This document shows, in pieces, positions 37,220 to 50,157 of a DNA stretch of 64,000 nt. The translations under genes were made by a program, and so were the position numbers. Source of the DNA: Sindora glabra (taxonomy: Eukaryota; Streptophyta; Magnoliopsida; Fabales; Fabaceae); assembly GCA_020226215.1 (NCBI GenBank), contig CM035230.1, positions 19,077,883-19,141,882 on the forward strand. The letters are read 5' to 3'. The notes beneath the pieces were generated by a model. The model was not told the DNA's origin, did no database searches, and worked only from the letters and a program-made list of their open reading frames with translations. Each line of letters opens with the position of its first letter. Positions within the stretch are counted from its first letter, which is position 1.

Positions 37220-37560
37220 AGTTTCACGATTTTTTTATATTGTGGTCCTCGTGCATACATTGTTGTGCTGACATTCCAGGGGTCGTCAGCGTATTTAGAT
37301 CATTGCATCTCCAAATACACAGCGTCCTAAGATATGAAAAGCGGGATAGATTGATGATGCTACTCGATTCTCCTTGCAAAACAAACTTGAACTGTCGAGA
37401 CAGACGAGATAGAGTACATTGAATAACAAGGGTCGTCTCATATCCATGATTATGTTTTATATCCACCCTTCGTAAATAGCGACGAAAAACTTTAGAGTCG
37501 TTTATCCATTCAGGAAAGAGTTTTATTTTAATCAAATCAATGATTCAATAGTCCGGTTAG
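37220..37560. other. GC-richer segment of unknown nature
   Basis: Base composition is nearer 40% G+C, unlike the flanks. It is open on the minus strand for 103 codons (37224-37535) and on the plus strand for 60. I recognise no domain, and the minus-strand protein has neither a signal peptide nor repeats. It could be a fragment of an old gene, a transposon leader or an inserted organelle piece; none of these is shown. Confidence 0.3.
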
Positions 37561-38370
37561 CATTTCATTCGGCTATGCAAGGTTTTTTTCGTTAAGATAA
37601 AAAAAATGATTTTTCTCCACTTCAGAAGTTAAATGATACCATTGATTCAAATAAAAATTAATATTATTAATACTTAATTGAAAAAGATTTTAATAAATGA
37701 TTTAATAGTTAAAAAACATCTTGTGAGATATATCCACAATTTTTGTACAATTAGCATCGTTCACTCTTTTTTCCCAATAATCGGACTCGATAGCACCATC
37801 TATTGGGATAATGCTTGGTTCGCTGTTATGGCTCCAGTACTTTGACCATCAACACAAAGTAGGATTCTAGACTTACTGCTAAAATGAGAATACATAAAAT
37901 TCCTGCGGTTAAATAGCTACTATCCAACACTGAAATGATGTGCACAAGTATGAACTTCTTCATCTGACAAACATACTACCACAAATTCTTAGACCATAGC
38001 GTACAATGAGTCAAATCTCAACACTCTTGCCCAGGAACAGCAGGAACCTAGTTAGTTCAGACAGCATGTGATTGAAAATTGTCGGTTTGAAAACTAATTT
38101 GGTGGCTGTGTGAGACATACATCTCCACTCCATCAAATCCTTTTACGAAGCATAAACATCGCACCTACCTAGTACAACATGCAGAAAGCCATTTCTTGGT
38201 CCTCATGGTTGATACTGGCCAAGATTCCTGGTTCCAGTCGCCGAAGGTAAGGAGGCTGCAGCAGCAACAAGAGATTTACAGTTACAAGTCATAGCATACC
38301 AAATTCTTCAGGAAAAAGAAATGGCTTCCACAATGTAATTTGAAGAGTGAGATTCCAAGCAACCATCCAC

Positions 38371-38468
38371 ATAATCTTTTGCCTGAAGAAACTATTCAAC
38401 GCCAGGTGCGAGTCTAGAGATAATCTTTTGTCTGAAGAAACTATTCGATGCAAGGTGCGAATCTAGAG
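38371..38468. repeat. 49-bp tandem duplication
   Basis: ATAATCTTTTGCCTGAAGAA and its copy, with TC for CC, start at 38371 and 38420 and run through GGTGCGA(G/A)TCTAGAG. There are about five differences between the copies. Confidence 0.9.
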
Positions 38469-39379
38469 GCTGAAAGAAACAATCATATTGTACAGAAATC
38501 TACAGATCATTGAGAACCCCATATAAGATTAGTACAAAACCTGCAAGTAAAACACAGTTCAAATCCAAAAAAATTAGAATAACTTCTTAGTCAAAACAGA
38601 ACACAGCATTATAGTTTAAATAAATTTGTTCATAATTTGCAGTGTATAATCACAAAATTTTAGTGGAAACAGGATGGTCAACTCATTTAAATAAATTATT
38701 TTGATCAGAATGCATACAGCATCAACTATAAAAGACAAATATCAATCATGGTAATATAGTTTGATTAAGGATAGGAATGAATAGGAAAACAGCAAGGAGA
38801 ATTAGATAACAAGAAAGAAGGGAAAATGCAAAAATGTAAAGAAAGAACTCAACCCTGCAGATTTGGAGTTACCACTAGCTACTGGTTTTGCCCCCTCCCA
38901 CCTTCACCTGGGATAGCTTTGGCTTAGCCTCAGATGGTCAATGTCACTGCATTTGTGTCCTTTGCAATTACTTATAGAAATATAAAGAAAACTCACCCTA
39001 GCTGACTAGCAAAGTGGCCCAAGTACTCCTTTCACAACGAGGAATAACATATATATAACTTCAAAATTGTAACAGAATTTCTTTATTTTCCATCATGATT
39101 ATATAATGCAAGAGAGGAAAAGGTTAAAATACTCACCTTCTCCTAATTTCACTCAATTTCTAAACAAGTCCTTACTGTTTAAAAGTTTACAATTGACTTC
39201 TTATACAAAATGTTCCTTTCTAATTAGACACTTTCTGATAATTTCCAGTTGTGTTCCTTTTTTATCCTGCACAAGTAGACAGCACTTCCTTGATATGGGA
39301 TCACATGGAGCCTAGATGCCCCTCTATCGATATTCAAAGAGCAATAACTTGTAAATAGTTAAGACCTTTAACAAATTTT

Positions 39380-39382
<3 letters not shown>

Positions 39383-39417
<35 letters not shown>

Positions 39418-39500
39418 GGGTGGGGGGGGGCGGAATAGGGGTTTGAATGATAGACTACATGCCTCTCACTTTATCAATTATGCCACATCAACAAAAAGCA
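39383..39500 (-). mobile_element. Possible tRNA-derived SINE with (CT)n tail
   Basis: On the minus strand, TGGCATAATTGA (from 39484) resembles an A box and TCATTCAAACCC (from 39449) a B box, followed by CCCCTATTCCG, a C-run and (GA)n. This order (A box, B box, short body, simple tail) fits a short plant SINE. The (CT)n run is 39383-39413. Confidence 0.4.
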
Positions 39501-40375
39501 CTGTCCACATCTGCAGGATAATAACATAGAAATGACAGATATTATCCAATTAGAAGCAAAAAATAAATATGAAGATTCAATTCAGAACTCTTATACTATA
39601 AAAATCTAAATATAAATTAAGTAAAATTACAGTATCTCATTCTAACCGGAAAGGAAAAACCCCCAAATACAGCACTCTGCTCCATTGAATACTATGGTTT
39701 ATCCCCTTTATGATGGCATATAATTATTTATGCCGCTTATCTTTCTAAACACAAGTGGTGAACATTAAAATACTATTTCTTAAAGTGAGTATCTATTTCT
39801 AACATTCGGGACATGAGCATAGACACAAACCAAGTCAGGGGAAGGAACCATCTTAGAAGGCAGTCGCCTAAACTACAATGAGAAACAATGCCAAAAAAAT
39901 AAATAAATAATGTGAGCTTTTAATTTGACAACAAAACTATTTGAATATCTCCTAGTAAATGGATTTTCATCTGTATTTGTACCTTATAATATCATATCTA
40001 CTTGTCCTAGTAAACCAAAAAAAAAAGGGGGGGGTAATCTTAGAAGAAACATATACAGTGCATGTGCTCATAACTGCCTCGCCCAACAAAAAGGGAAATT
40101 TGTGTTTCTGCTTCCAATATTTTTGCAATGTAATAGAATCAGTGAAGAAATAAGTAATCAGGAAAACAAAAACACAGAGAAAAAAAAATGATAAATCAAG
40201 AATAAATAAAATTTGCAATCTACCAGAAACTAAGAGGATCCTAATTAGTAAAGCAAATGTTAAGATAAAATCATTGACATCTTGACCAAAAAAGAAAAGA
40301 GATGTATGAAAGGAAAATATAAGCTCTTATTTTGAAGGTGATAAACTTTTTAGGCCTTTCCAGATAATTGGGCCA

Positions 40376-42157
40376 TCAGGGTGCACATTTACAAAGTATT
40401 TTATGAACCGCACATCTGAGCTCAGCAAGGATGGTACTCAAAGACAACATGGGTTTTGCTGCATTTTTCTCCCTCAGCCACATATACATTGAAAATCTTC
40501 GAAATATTCTCTCCAAATCATAGCATAAGTATGCTGGAAATGCCACCAAACTTTCCACCGGGTAACCTAAAATGTTTCTTAAGCAATCAATCTTCCTTTC
40601 AATTATATCTTTGCTCTGGTTTAGAATCATAGGAGCTCGTTTGATCATTTCAGTCACACTGTAATAGTCCAAACCAGCTTCTACCAGGCAATCAAACCTC
40701 TCTTGTAGTTGATCACCTCTCCCTCGGAACCTTTTCAATGCTTCTGCCATTTCCTCTGAGTTCTCAGCATATCCCAATTTCAACAAAAATGTTGTTTTCT
40801 CTAGATGTTTATTTGGGTCATGTTCAAGTGTCTGTTCAGCACTTTTCTGTTCCAACTTTGAAGCCAATTTGATCAGACTATATGGATCATCCTCTATGAT
40901 TTGACATAAATCAGCTTTCTGAATTTTTAACTCACTACAAACAGTTTTAGCTCCTTTTAATGGATGTGAGCTCAAGAGCAACATATGCTCTGACGTAATA
41001 CCTGCAATGCCTTCAGATCCCATTCCAATATAATACAAAAAATCAACCACCCTCAAAAGGTTTTTAATACAGTTATTTGACAACAAATGGGGATTTTGTA
41101 CAAAAGAAGAATAAATCACATCCATCTTGAGACCCAACTTAAGTAATCGAGCAAATAATACATAAACCTTCTTCACAGAACCCGCAAATAACAATCCAGG
41201 ATTTGTCTTAAAAAGATTATGCATCTGTGTTTCAGAATAACCCACTATATTAAAAAATTCCATAGTATCAAGCATACTTTTCCAATTGTATATTCGATTA
41301 ACTGTCAAGTAATTCCCAATCCAATCATTTTCAATCCCTATTTTATTGAACCATTCAAGAACCATTTTAAAATGATTGTTGACATCTCCTATCAAAAGCG
41401 AAGGGCAACAACTAACAAGCTTGATTACTGTTGATTTACTCAAACCCAAATTTTCATAAGCTTGAAATTTGGAAAGCAATAATCCACTATCATATCCAAA
41501 AACCTCTTTAGCTTCCTCATATATTTTACCAATTCTATTGCGAGGAATTCCATAGCAGCACAAATCATGAAAATTTTCAAGCATCACGGGATCATCACTC
41601 AAGTAAATCATCCCACGGGGCAGAAACAAACGGATCTGAGATGGTTTCAAACCCAAACTCTCGAAAAATGGCTCAAACTCATTAATGGGGTTATACCTGA
41701 AGAGCTTCCTCAAAGAACGAGCAACATCTTTATGGTCATCAATCTCGGACAGCAAACTTCGAAGAAAATTTGGGGAATGCTTGCTAATGTATTCAGCATC
41801 AGTGAAGCCGTACCCCCTTGTAGCATGGAGGTAATCTAAAAGCACACCCTGGGCTTCAATCCTAGCAAGCCGAGAAACCTTGCTGGCAAAATTGGGCGAT
41901 TGAGTTGAATCTACCGTAGAAACTTTAGCAACATGGAAAGGCTCACAGTTCTGAAACAGTCGGTTTCTGAGAAAAACCATAAATGGGATTCGTTCAGAAC
42001 AAGGTTTCTGTGGGAAATCCGGAGAGAAGAGAAGAAATGGACCTTGTGAAGAAGTGGGTTTTCGTGGGACAGCAGGAGACAAAAGAGGGTTATGGCAGTG
42101 GGCAATCATTTTAGAGCAGTTGAACGAAGCCCTTCGTCGGAAAATAGGTACAAGCAT
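40376..42157 (-). CDS. mTERF-family organellar protein (MTEF18-like)
   Basis: A 593-residue single-exon protein of the plant mitochondrial transcription termination factor family. Its members bind nucleic acid in mitochondria or plastids and affect transcription, splicing or translation there. The N-terminus is rich in Arg, Ser and Pro and almost free of acidic residues, as in organelle transit peptides. The helical mTERF repeats run from about 150 to 560. Clear units include GLSKSTVIKLVSCCPSLL (238-255), GYSETQMHNLFKTNPGLL (306-323) and GLDYYSVTEMIKRAPMIL (495-512), followed by LGYPVESLVAFPAYL. The N-terminal EAQGVLLDYLHATRGYGFTD and the overall length recall the MTEF18/SHOT1 group (from memory). 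The start is at Met1; Met17 (42109) is an alternative. No intron and no lesion seen. It is divergent from nothing nearby and is flanked by repeats. Confidence 0.92.
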   Translation of the reverse strand: MLVPIFRRRASFNCSKMIAHCHNPLLSPAVPRKPTSSQGPFLLFSPDFPQKPCSERIPFMVFLRNRLFQNCEPFHVAKVSTVDSTQSPNFASKVSRLARIEAQGVLLDYLHATRGYGFTDAEYISKHSPNFLRSLLSEIDDHKDVARSLRKLFRYNPINEFEPFFESLGLKPSQIRLFLPRGMIYLSDDPVMLENFHDLCCYGIPRNRIGKIYEEAKEVFGYDSGLLLSKFQAYENLGLSKSTVIKLVSCCPSLLIGDVNNHFKMVLEWFNKIGIENDWIGNYLTVNRIYNWKSMLDTMEFFNIVGYSETQMHNLFKTNPGLLFAGSVKKVYVLFARLLKLGLKMDVIYSSFVQNPHLLSNNCIKNLLRVVDFLYYIGMGSEGIAGITSEHMLLLSSHPLKGAKTVCSELKIQKADLCQIIEDDPYSLIKLASKLEQKSAEQTLEHDPNKHLEKTTFLLKLGYAENSEEMAEALKRFRGRGDQLQERFDCLVEAGLDYYSVTEMIKRAPMILNQSKDIIERKIDCLRNILGYPVESLVAFPAYLCYDLERIFRRFSMYMWLREKNAAKPMLSLSTILAELRCAVHKILCKCAP

Positions 42158-43406
42158 GGAAGAAAACTACCAAGGGGGAACTTCCCTCATGGATTTCGGT
42201 AGCAGTGGGCTACTCTTAGCAACCCCCTCGTTTTTCCAAGGTATGCCAGTGTTGAGGAGCTTCGAATCCAAAGATGTACACGGATCGGGTTCTCAGGCTT
42301 TGGGCCAAATTATGTCATACATAATTACATAAAATACCTTTGAGTCTGGCTCAGCCCGCCCCATTTAATTTTAAAAAAAGTTTACTCTAACTCAGGCTAA
42401 ATAATTTAATACATAATTTGAGATTGAAAGTTTGATTTTTTTATATTTATTATTATTTTAAATAAAAATAAATTTTTATATAAAAATATATTTAAAAAAT
42501 AATAAAATATTTAAATATATAAAATATCTAATAATATTAAATCAAAATTTTTATTAAAAATAATTGAATATAATTATTTTTTCTATTGTATAATTATATT
42601 ATTAAAAATTATTAATACGACTGGACTCATCAGGTGGGGTAGCCCATGTATAGCCGCCAACAACACAAAAAAGTGGCAATTTACCACAATTTTCATTTTA
42701 AAAGAAATATATAATTTACCTACTCGGGGCTATGATTCTATTCTACTTGTAACATCTGTAATTATCGTTAAGTGTCAGAAGAGATCACTTGCACTATTGA
42801 CACCTTCTTCACCTTATTTGTTTCTCCTTTAAATAGAATAAAATTTCACACATATCTCTCAGTATATTCTTTTTCATCATCTATTAAATTGAAATAAAAC
42901 TTCAAAATTTTAATTTATGATATTAATTTCCTAATTTCTTCCCAATGTTAAACCTTAACTATTTAATCAATCCCAGATGAATAAATTGGGGATGAAATTA
43001 AGGATAAATTAGAGTTAATAAGGGAATACATAATTTATATATAATAACTTATATTAGATTTATACAAAAATATAACAAAGATAGCAAAGTGTTAAAAGAT
43101 GTAATCCACGTATTTTTTTCTTTTTAATATTTTAAATTACAAGTAAATTATAAATAAAATCACACCACAAGGGATCAAATATATTTTTTCTTTTTTTCTT
43201 AAATAATAATCCATCACTTTCCTGAATTTTTTTACATGTTATTTATTCTTTATATTATTAAAAACATGTATATCACCTATTTTTAAATGGTTTTACATGA
43301 TATTATTCATTGGTCATTCAACATTATAAGGAATGATTCTAGTTTTGTATCTAAGTCCATTTTTCAGTCGAGGAAATATGTAATCATTAATAATTTTTTG
43401 ATTAAT
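42158..43406. other. Upstream region of the mTERF gene, no gene seen
   Basis: The first 180 bp are GC-richer, probably promoter and 5' UTR. 42345-42650 has a GC-rich left edge (GTCTGGCTCAGCCCGCCCC) and right edge (reverse: GGGCTACCCCACCTGATGAG) around a very AT-rich core, as in a small MITE, but I could not fix its ends. The rest is AT-rich. The plus-strand reading at 42054-42332 is a shadow of the mTERF N-terminus. Confidence 0.45.
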
Positions 43407-44200
43407 TGTTATGCCTTCTTTAAAATATAGTAATTTTAAATTTTATTATATGACGAGAATAATTAGAATGACTTGTACATTTTTATTTAAAATGAAACTT
43501 GTATGGAAAAAGTAAAATTTTTAATGAATAAATATAAATAAGATATTGGAAAAAAATCAAAATTTAATACTTTTGTGAGTAGTTAAGAACTTTGAGGAAA
43601 ATAGGTAGGGAAATTTTAATCAAATAAAAAGGCATAAGATTTAAGTCATTAGAAGTAGGTATGTGAATATCAAAAAGATTTAAAAGACATTTTCAAAAAT
43701 ACTCCTACTACTATTCCGCATTTTTAAGGCTGAAACTAGTTATCCTCTCCCATTTTCCCTAAATTTCCCAAACTTCCACTCACAACTCCCTCCATTCTCT
43801 CAACCTCTTCAATATCTTATTCTCCTCTCTTCAAATCTAGCAAGGAAAAGGTCAATTGACATCAAATTTCTCACTTAATCAAGGTAAAGACTCATTCATT
43901 ATTAGATTACCCTCTCAATTTCTCTTAGTTTTAATAAGGTTTGGGATATTTTAGCTTTAATGAGAAATTAGAATACTAACTTAAGAAATTTTTTATTTGG
44001 ATGTGATTAGGACCAAGAAACACTAAATCTATGTCACTACCTAACCTAATAATGACTAGCATGAAGTTTGTTACCTTGTTTGAACTAGCCTTATTGACTA
44101 ATAATGTAGACTCTAACAAGATAAAAATACCTTAATTCTTATCTAAACTATAATGCCATATAAATTTTAAAATAATTGAATAGTTTTTTTTTATTTTTAG
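43407..44200 (+). repeat. 5' part of a gypsy-type LTR
   Basis: Starts TGTTATGCCTTCTTTAAAA and matches the start of the solo LTR at 52437 (TGTTACACCC and the following AAATTTGAAATTTATTTTATG, by eye). It then keeps the same order: a CATTTTTAA segment, a C/T-rich leader near 43740-43860, then CTTAATCAAGGTAAAGACTC. It stops at about 44200, where sequence in the opposite orientation begins. Confidence 0.6.
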
Positions 44201-44205
44201 ACACT

Positions 44206-47200
44206 TAAAAGGGCATTTTTCCTAAGACTATATACATGTGACTCAACCGACATGTATAAAGAATTGTATTTGAAAATGATCAAGACTATATATAAAGCTT
44301 ATCAAAATACAGTTTGTATTGAACACTCTCCCTAACTATCAAATCCTTTAACCAAATGCCTTGGACCTCCATGAAGTCATCTCAACTTGTTAACCTAAGT
44401 TGGTCCTGTAAATATTAAAGATAAATAAACAAATGAGTTTTATAAACTCAGCAAGCATATACGAGCCTAATACAATTCTTAAAATTAAGTAAGTGCAATT
44501 CAAATAATTAATTAAGTTAACAAAATAGGCATTCCTACTAAGGCTCTATTTGTTTCATGGGAAAACATTTTTCATAAACAAATATCATTTGTATATATAT
44601 ATTAATGAAGGAGTGATACACCATTTACATTAATAACAAAAAAAATAATACTTAAAAGCTTAGAAATAGAGGAAAGCAAGTTCCTTTTGAAATAAGGAAA
44701 ATAGCTTCTCCAAATTATTCATATTTAACATTAAACAAGTAAAATATTTTTCCTTTATTTTAATATTTTATAACTATACTTTACAAAAAAAATACTTTTT
44801 AATGAAATAAACAGAGCCTAAGTTTCATACCTAAACTCTCTGGCTTAAATAGTTTAACTGACATATTCCTTTACTTAAGCTTTAGTTTCTTGACAAATAA
44901 ATGAATAATGGAACCTAAGGGGAAATTTAATATCCTATCAACCAAACTTTCATTCTCAAATATAAAGGAAATAGTGTAATGTTCAAAGTGTTATAACATT
45001 CTTGAAAATAACCTACATAAGGAATATTAAATAAAATCCTCACATTTGTTTCTATTACTCAAATTTCTACTAAAAGAATATTCATAATTCCACTATTATA
45101 CGTGCAACTTAGAAATATAAATGATGGAAGAATCTCCTTATGCCTCCTAGGTTAACCATATCTTCCTCACAAGCTCCATTCTTGTCCCTTCAAGATCTGT
45201 CTTATCCCCTCACAGATGGTTTCTTGGATCTAGTTGTAATCATATATTGTATATGCCCTATCCTATCATATTAAGCATGTCTAATGGAATCTTTCACATC
45301 ATATCACAATTTACTATTATTCTATTAGCACATTTACAGTATAATAACAAAAATATTATCAAACAACCATTCCACACCTCTTATGCATGCCCATAAATTA
45401 TTCATTCAACATCAATAATAGATTTACATAAGCACCACTATGATATATCATAACCCAACAACTATGATATATCATAACCCAACAACAATGTTATGCCTTG
45501 ATTCATAGCCCCAAAGATATAATTAATAGTATATTAGTAGAAAAATATATAGCTCAATCTATAAGTTATACTATTAAACATTCCATGAATCAAATAACTA
45601 CAAATAATTAAATTTATAGTTCTTTATGTACAATCACATCTTGATTTGATAACTATACCTAATAGTTTATATATAAGTGTAAACATGTGATTTGTGTATA
45701 TAAAATAAAAAGAAAATGTAAAAGTGTCATAACTCAATTTTGGACCATTATGACAAGCATAAAGATATCAACTAGATATCTTTACAAGTCTTTTTAAAAC
45801 ATTTTAATTTAATTTTTAAAACTAATTATTTTTTTAAATATATACATGATGTAGAAACACAAAGTTAAAAATTTCACTAAAAGTTTTTTTTAATTATGTA
45901 TATGCATTATTAAATCAGAAAGTAGTTTTTCATAATTAACAAGGTTCAATCTTTTAAATATATTTCTAAAATAGATAGTAATTTCAACAAATAGAACCTT
46001 ATCTATAGGTAAACAACATCTATTAAATTTTCTTTTGAGAAATAAAAATATTGAAAACCTTTTTCCTTTTTATTTTAGAGTCCAAAATGCATAATAAAAT
46101 AGAAAAAGTTTACTTTTCTAATAAGAAAATAATTAAAATATAATGACTTATAAGAAAAAAACAAAAATACTAGTGAAATGATTTTAGAAAAATATCTTTT
46201 CATAAAAACAAATTGAAATCTTTTAAACAGGACCTTAAATAGACAATTTTTTAGAAAATTATTTTTAGAGAGAGATGATTTGTCAAATAAAGTTTTAAAG
46301 GACCTTTTTATAATAACATTTCTAAAAATAGATTTATAAAACTTGTCTAAAATACCATTTTTTGGATAACTTCATAAGAAATTCAAAAAGATAATTCTCA
46401 AGATAACTTTATGAAAATTAAGTAATATATTTATTTCAAAGTAAATAAAATAAAATAAGACCATATTAGAAGAATCAGAAATTAGATTATCTCATTCATA
46501 AAATATTTTAGATATAACACAATCATACATTAAGGAAACATTTGAAAAATATATGTTTATCTTTGATTTTCATGAAAACCATTTTTCTTGGAAAATAGCA
46601 CATGATACTTTGTTTTCATTTCACAACCACCTTTAGTTCAAGCAGATTTAAAAGAAAACAAATGGGACATGCAGTAATATACATCATATATACTATAGTA
46701 CATGCATCCTTTATACAAACATAGTATTAAGGTCTTACCACACCCTTATCAAAATAACTATATTGATGTTGCTACAAGTTAGTGAAAATACATAAAGATA
46801 ACTACAAGTCCAACATAACAACCTAAGTGATAGCTACCATCCTAGTTATTCACTTAATCATCAAAATAAAAACTTAAATATTTCAAACCTTAGTCTTATG
46901 AAATATGCTTAAAAGGGAACTTTAACTGTAAGACATTTGGTGTAAAATGTACCATAAATAATACTAGTGTAAAGGCTGGAGTAGTACTACCCCCATTCGT
47001 GCTTGCTACAATATGTTATCGTCCTCATGGATCAATAACATGAAATGAAACTCTAGTCATTATGTACCAAACCATATGTAGTATACATTCCACCAAACAT
47101 CAGTAATCTCAATTGGAAGCATTGGGAGAAGTATCTACAAAAAGATATCCATAAGTAAAATGAATAATAAAATTATTCAATGAGTTAATTATCACATAAA

Positions 47201-50142
47201 TTTTCAAATCAGTATTAATTCAAATAACATTTATATACAAGCTATATAACAAAAAATCCCTTTTTCCTTACCATGAACTATCAAACATATATACATAATA
47301 TAATTCAATCATGAATATGAATTAAATATTTAACTAACTAGATAATGACATGAAGGTATAAAAAGTTCCTTCTTGTTACTGTGGGTTAACCTCAATCACT
47401 TGTATAGCAACCTTATACCTTCCTTATACTTCATATTATTCCGTATGATTTGGAATATAGAGTGCTAGACCAATCTCCTAACCTCTCCACAAGGATGACA
47501 TAATCATATATTAATGTCATAACACCATATATGGTGGTTAAGCCAATAATGTCATGTATTACATTTAAGCCAATATTCAATATTTACCCTTATTTTCACA
47601 TATGGAATTAAAGTCTTTTTCACATAAGGCTCTTACTAGTCCATTTCATGTGAAATAAGGTTAAGGTCAAAATGTCATTCATTAGTCAAAACCAAAATAT
47701 AAAGATAATCCAATTAAGGAGAATTATAATTATTTCATCACAATTCTAATGACCACATGAAATTTTGGTACATCAATTTTACATGCTAGAATATTGTATC
47801 ACTTCAAGAGCTCATCAACATTAAGCTTTAATCGCAAATATTCTCACATATGAATATATTATTGCATATGCAAGTCATAGGATAATCCATGTCATAATTC
47901 ATGCACTAATCATGCAATAGACTTATAGTTTAACCTAGAAACCTATAAAGTAGTGTTTATATTTTTTTTTCATAAAATTTCTATCACCATTTAAACATAC
48001 TCTTAACATATTTGTATGTTATTAGACAAGCAAAATACCATTCTAATATAGCTACTAACTCATGGTTTCTACAATGCAAAACTACAGAGTTATCAACTTA
48101 GATTTTTTAAGTTTCACAACTTCTATTTTTAAGCAAAACTAATCCTTTACTTTATGTATCATTCTAACAAGTAGGAAAACCATTTTTTCTTACTTAATCG
48201 AGCATAATTGATTGCTACCTAATAGTATAAAATTGCACAATTTCACCATATATTAGCATCCAAAAGTTAAATAGTCATAAACTCGTACTAGATTTTAATA
48301 AACATTCTTCTATTTGGAAATTCTATTTAAAATAGAAAAACTTAATAAATTTTTTCCAAAATTTTCAAAATTAAAATACAAGGTTTAAACTTCATATTTT
48401 AGCCTTTTTCAAGCTTAAAACAAGTTACCTATACATCCTACTATCAAAACACCTTAAAGTGGGCTTCCTTGGTTTTTAAAAATCTATTTCATATGCAAAT
48501 GTTTGTGAAATTTTCTAAAAATTTCTAGCTAAGTTTTCAAAACTCTAAACATCATTTAAAAACTATTTTTAACCATAAAACAAATTACTCAAGCCATCAA
48601 AACACTTTATTCATAAAAATCCACTTCATAGGAAAACTTTTATTACTTGAAAACATTATTTTAGAAAATGATTTTTTAGTATAAAATCATAAGTTTTCAA
48701 ATAGGATTTTAAACATATTCTTACTACACACTTTTGATATAAATGTTTATAAGCATTAATCATATAGTTTGGAACCTAGTGTAATAATTTTTTCTTATAA
48801 AAATAGAATTTTTCTTAAAAAAAGAAAAAAATAAAAAATAAAAACTTCGTGTATGCTTTTCAAAACCATTATTGTTTTCAAAACTTGATATTCGTACATT
48901 TTATCATCTTTAAAATATAGTGTAACCATTTTTGTGATATAAAAATGGATATTTACCTACTTAAAGCCAAGGAACCTATGAGCTCCTTATGTTTCCCTAC
49001 CAAATTTTTTCTTTCATTTCCATGTAAAAATATTTCTCCAAAGCTTCATTATTTTAAAGAATCATTTGAAATCATCTTCCTTAAACCACATTTTTTTAAA
49101 ACCATTTTTAAGAAAACATGTTTGAAATTAATCCATCATAAGTTTTATGACTTCAGCATAATAACAAGAATCACATATACATCTTATACATAAATATCAT
49201 CAAGAAAGAAAACTAATAAGTAAAAAAGTATATCTCTACTCACTCAAGAATGCTTGTAATGCTAGTTTTCCTTTATCTAAAATTTAAAGTATCTAAAATA
49301 AGATAGAATTAGTGAAGAAACTATAAAAAAAGAAGAATTCATGGAGATTTGCAGGCTTCTACCTTTACTTAAAGATTAAAGGAGCTTTTATCTTCCACTA
49401 AATTTCGAGAACACTCAAGAAACTAATGAAATCTTACAAAAAACTAGCAAGACCACTCAAGATAGAACTTTTCTCTCTTCTCTCTCTCTAATCATGAGGC
49501 TTCTCTTAGTATAAGAGGAAATGATCTAATGTTAACTATTGAGAGGAGAAATCTTGAATAGGCTTCAAGTAATAGAAGATGACATCATCTAGTTAGTCTA
49601 AGATTAGATGATTTCATTTCAACTAGCTTAATTAGCTTAACCTTATCACCTTAGTATAATGTATAGAATATTCTCATGTAAGTTTATCTTACTTAGCATG
49701 ATACTTAGAATATTCTTTGCTAAGTTTATAAACTTTGATGACTAAGCTTCATAGAAGCCTCCTATGCTTTGTGATATATTATTATTTCCTCTATATTATC
49801 TTTCCTAATTATCCTAAAGCCTTTAAACTATTCAAAAATTCCCTTATTTCCCTGAGTGACCATATATATTAAACTGGATGTATCCAAAATTACATTCTTA
49901 CCACTTTGGGTTATTTTAGGATACTTTTAAGTGAAAACACTTTTTAACTCCTTAATCTTATCAACCTTATATCTTGAATACTTTTAGTTTTTCTACATAT
50001 CTACCAATCAATTTTCTATCTATTAAAATTAATAAATACTTCTACTAACTATATTAAGTATCTCTATTTCTTATCCACTAATAGACATTATCTAGTTTAA
50101 TTTTGTAAATTTTATCTAGTATGGTTTTTATTGAGTATTATA
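44206..50142 (-). repeat. 3' LTR of the minus-strand gypsy element, possibly enlarged
   Basis: Ends on the plus strand as GAGTATTATA directly before a reversed polypurine tract, so on the minus strand it starts TATAATACTC (from TGTAATACCC). A C/T-rich segment near 49480 is the likely promoter/leader. ATAAACTCAGCAAGCATAT near 44450 matches, inverted, the CACTGAG segment of the solo LTR near 56660. At about 5.9 kb it is longer than that LTR and lacks the expected GTGATA/TCACGA end, so it has probably been truncated on the left and may contain insertions. A 24-bp tandem repeat lies near 45440. No ORF of meaning. Confidence 0.55.
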
Positions 50143-50157
50143 ATTCTTCCCCCCAAA
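50143..50157 (-). other. Polypurine tract of the minus-strand gypsy element
   Basis: On the minus strand CTTTGGGGGGAAGAAT, immediately 5' of the 3' LTR start. It sits about 75 bp after the pol stop, as in Ty3-gypsy elements. Confidence 0.75.

Larger units (their letters stand above)
37561..40375. other. Intergenic/3' flank of the mTERF gene
   Basis: Moderate base composition and little repeat content, with no convincing coding exon. It contains a 49-bp tandem duplication (38371-38468), a SINE-like piece (39383-39500), a (CT)n run and a poly-A/poly-G run at about 40016-40034. Part of it probably belongs to the 3' UTR of the minus-strand mTERF gene. The small readings at 39106-39315 and 39925-40218 have no domain. 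Confidence 0.45.

Noticed and set aside
39925..40218. Three overlapping readings on both strands
   Set aside because: Mutual shadows in low-complexity DNA around a poly-A/poly-G run.
42054..42332. 92-residue plus-strand reading over the mTERF start
   Set aside because: Antisense shadow of the N-terminal mTERF coding region; no domain.
48945..49193. 82-residue reading in the gypsy LTR
   Set aside because: Phe/Lys-rich by composition only; lies in an LTR.
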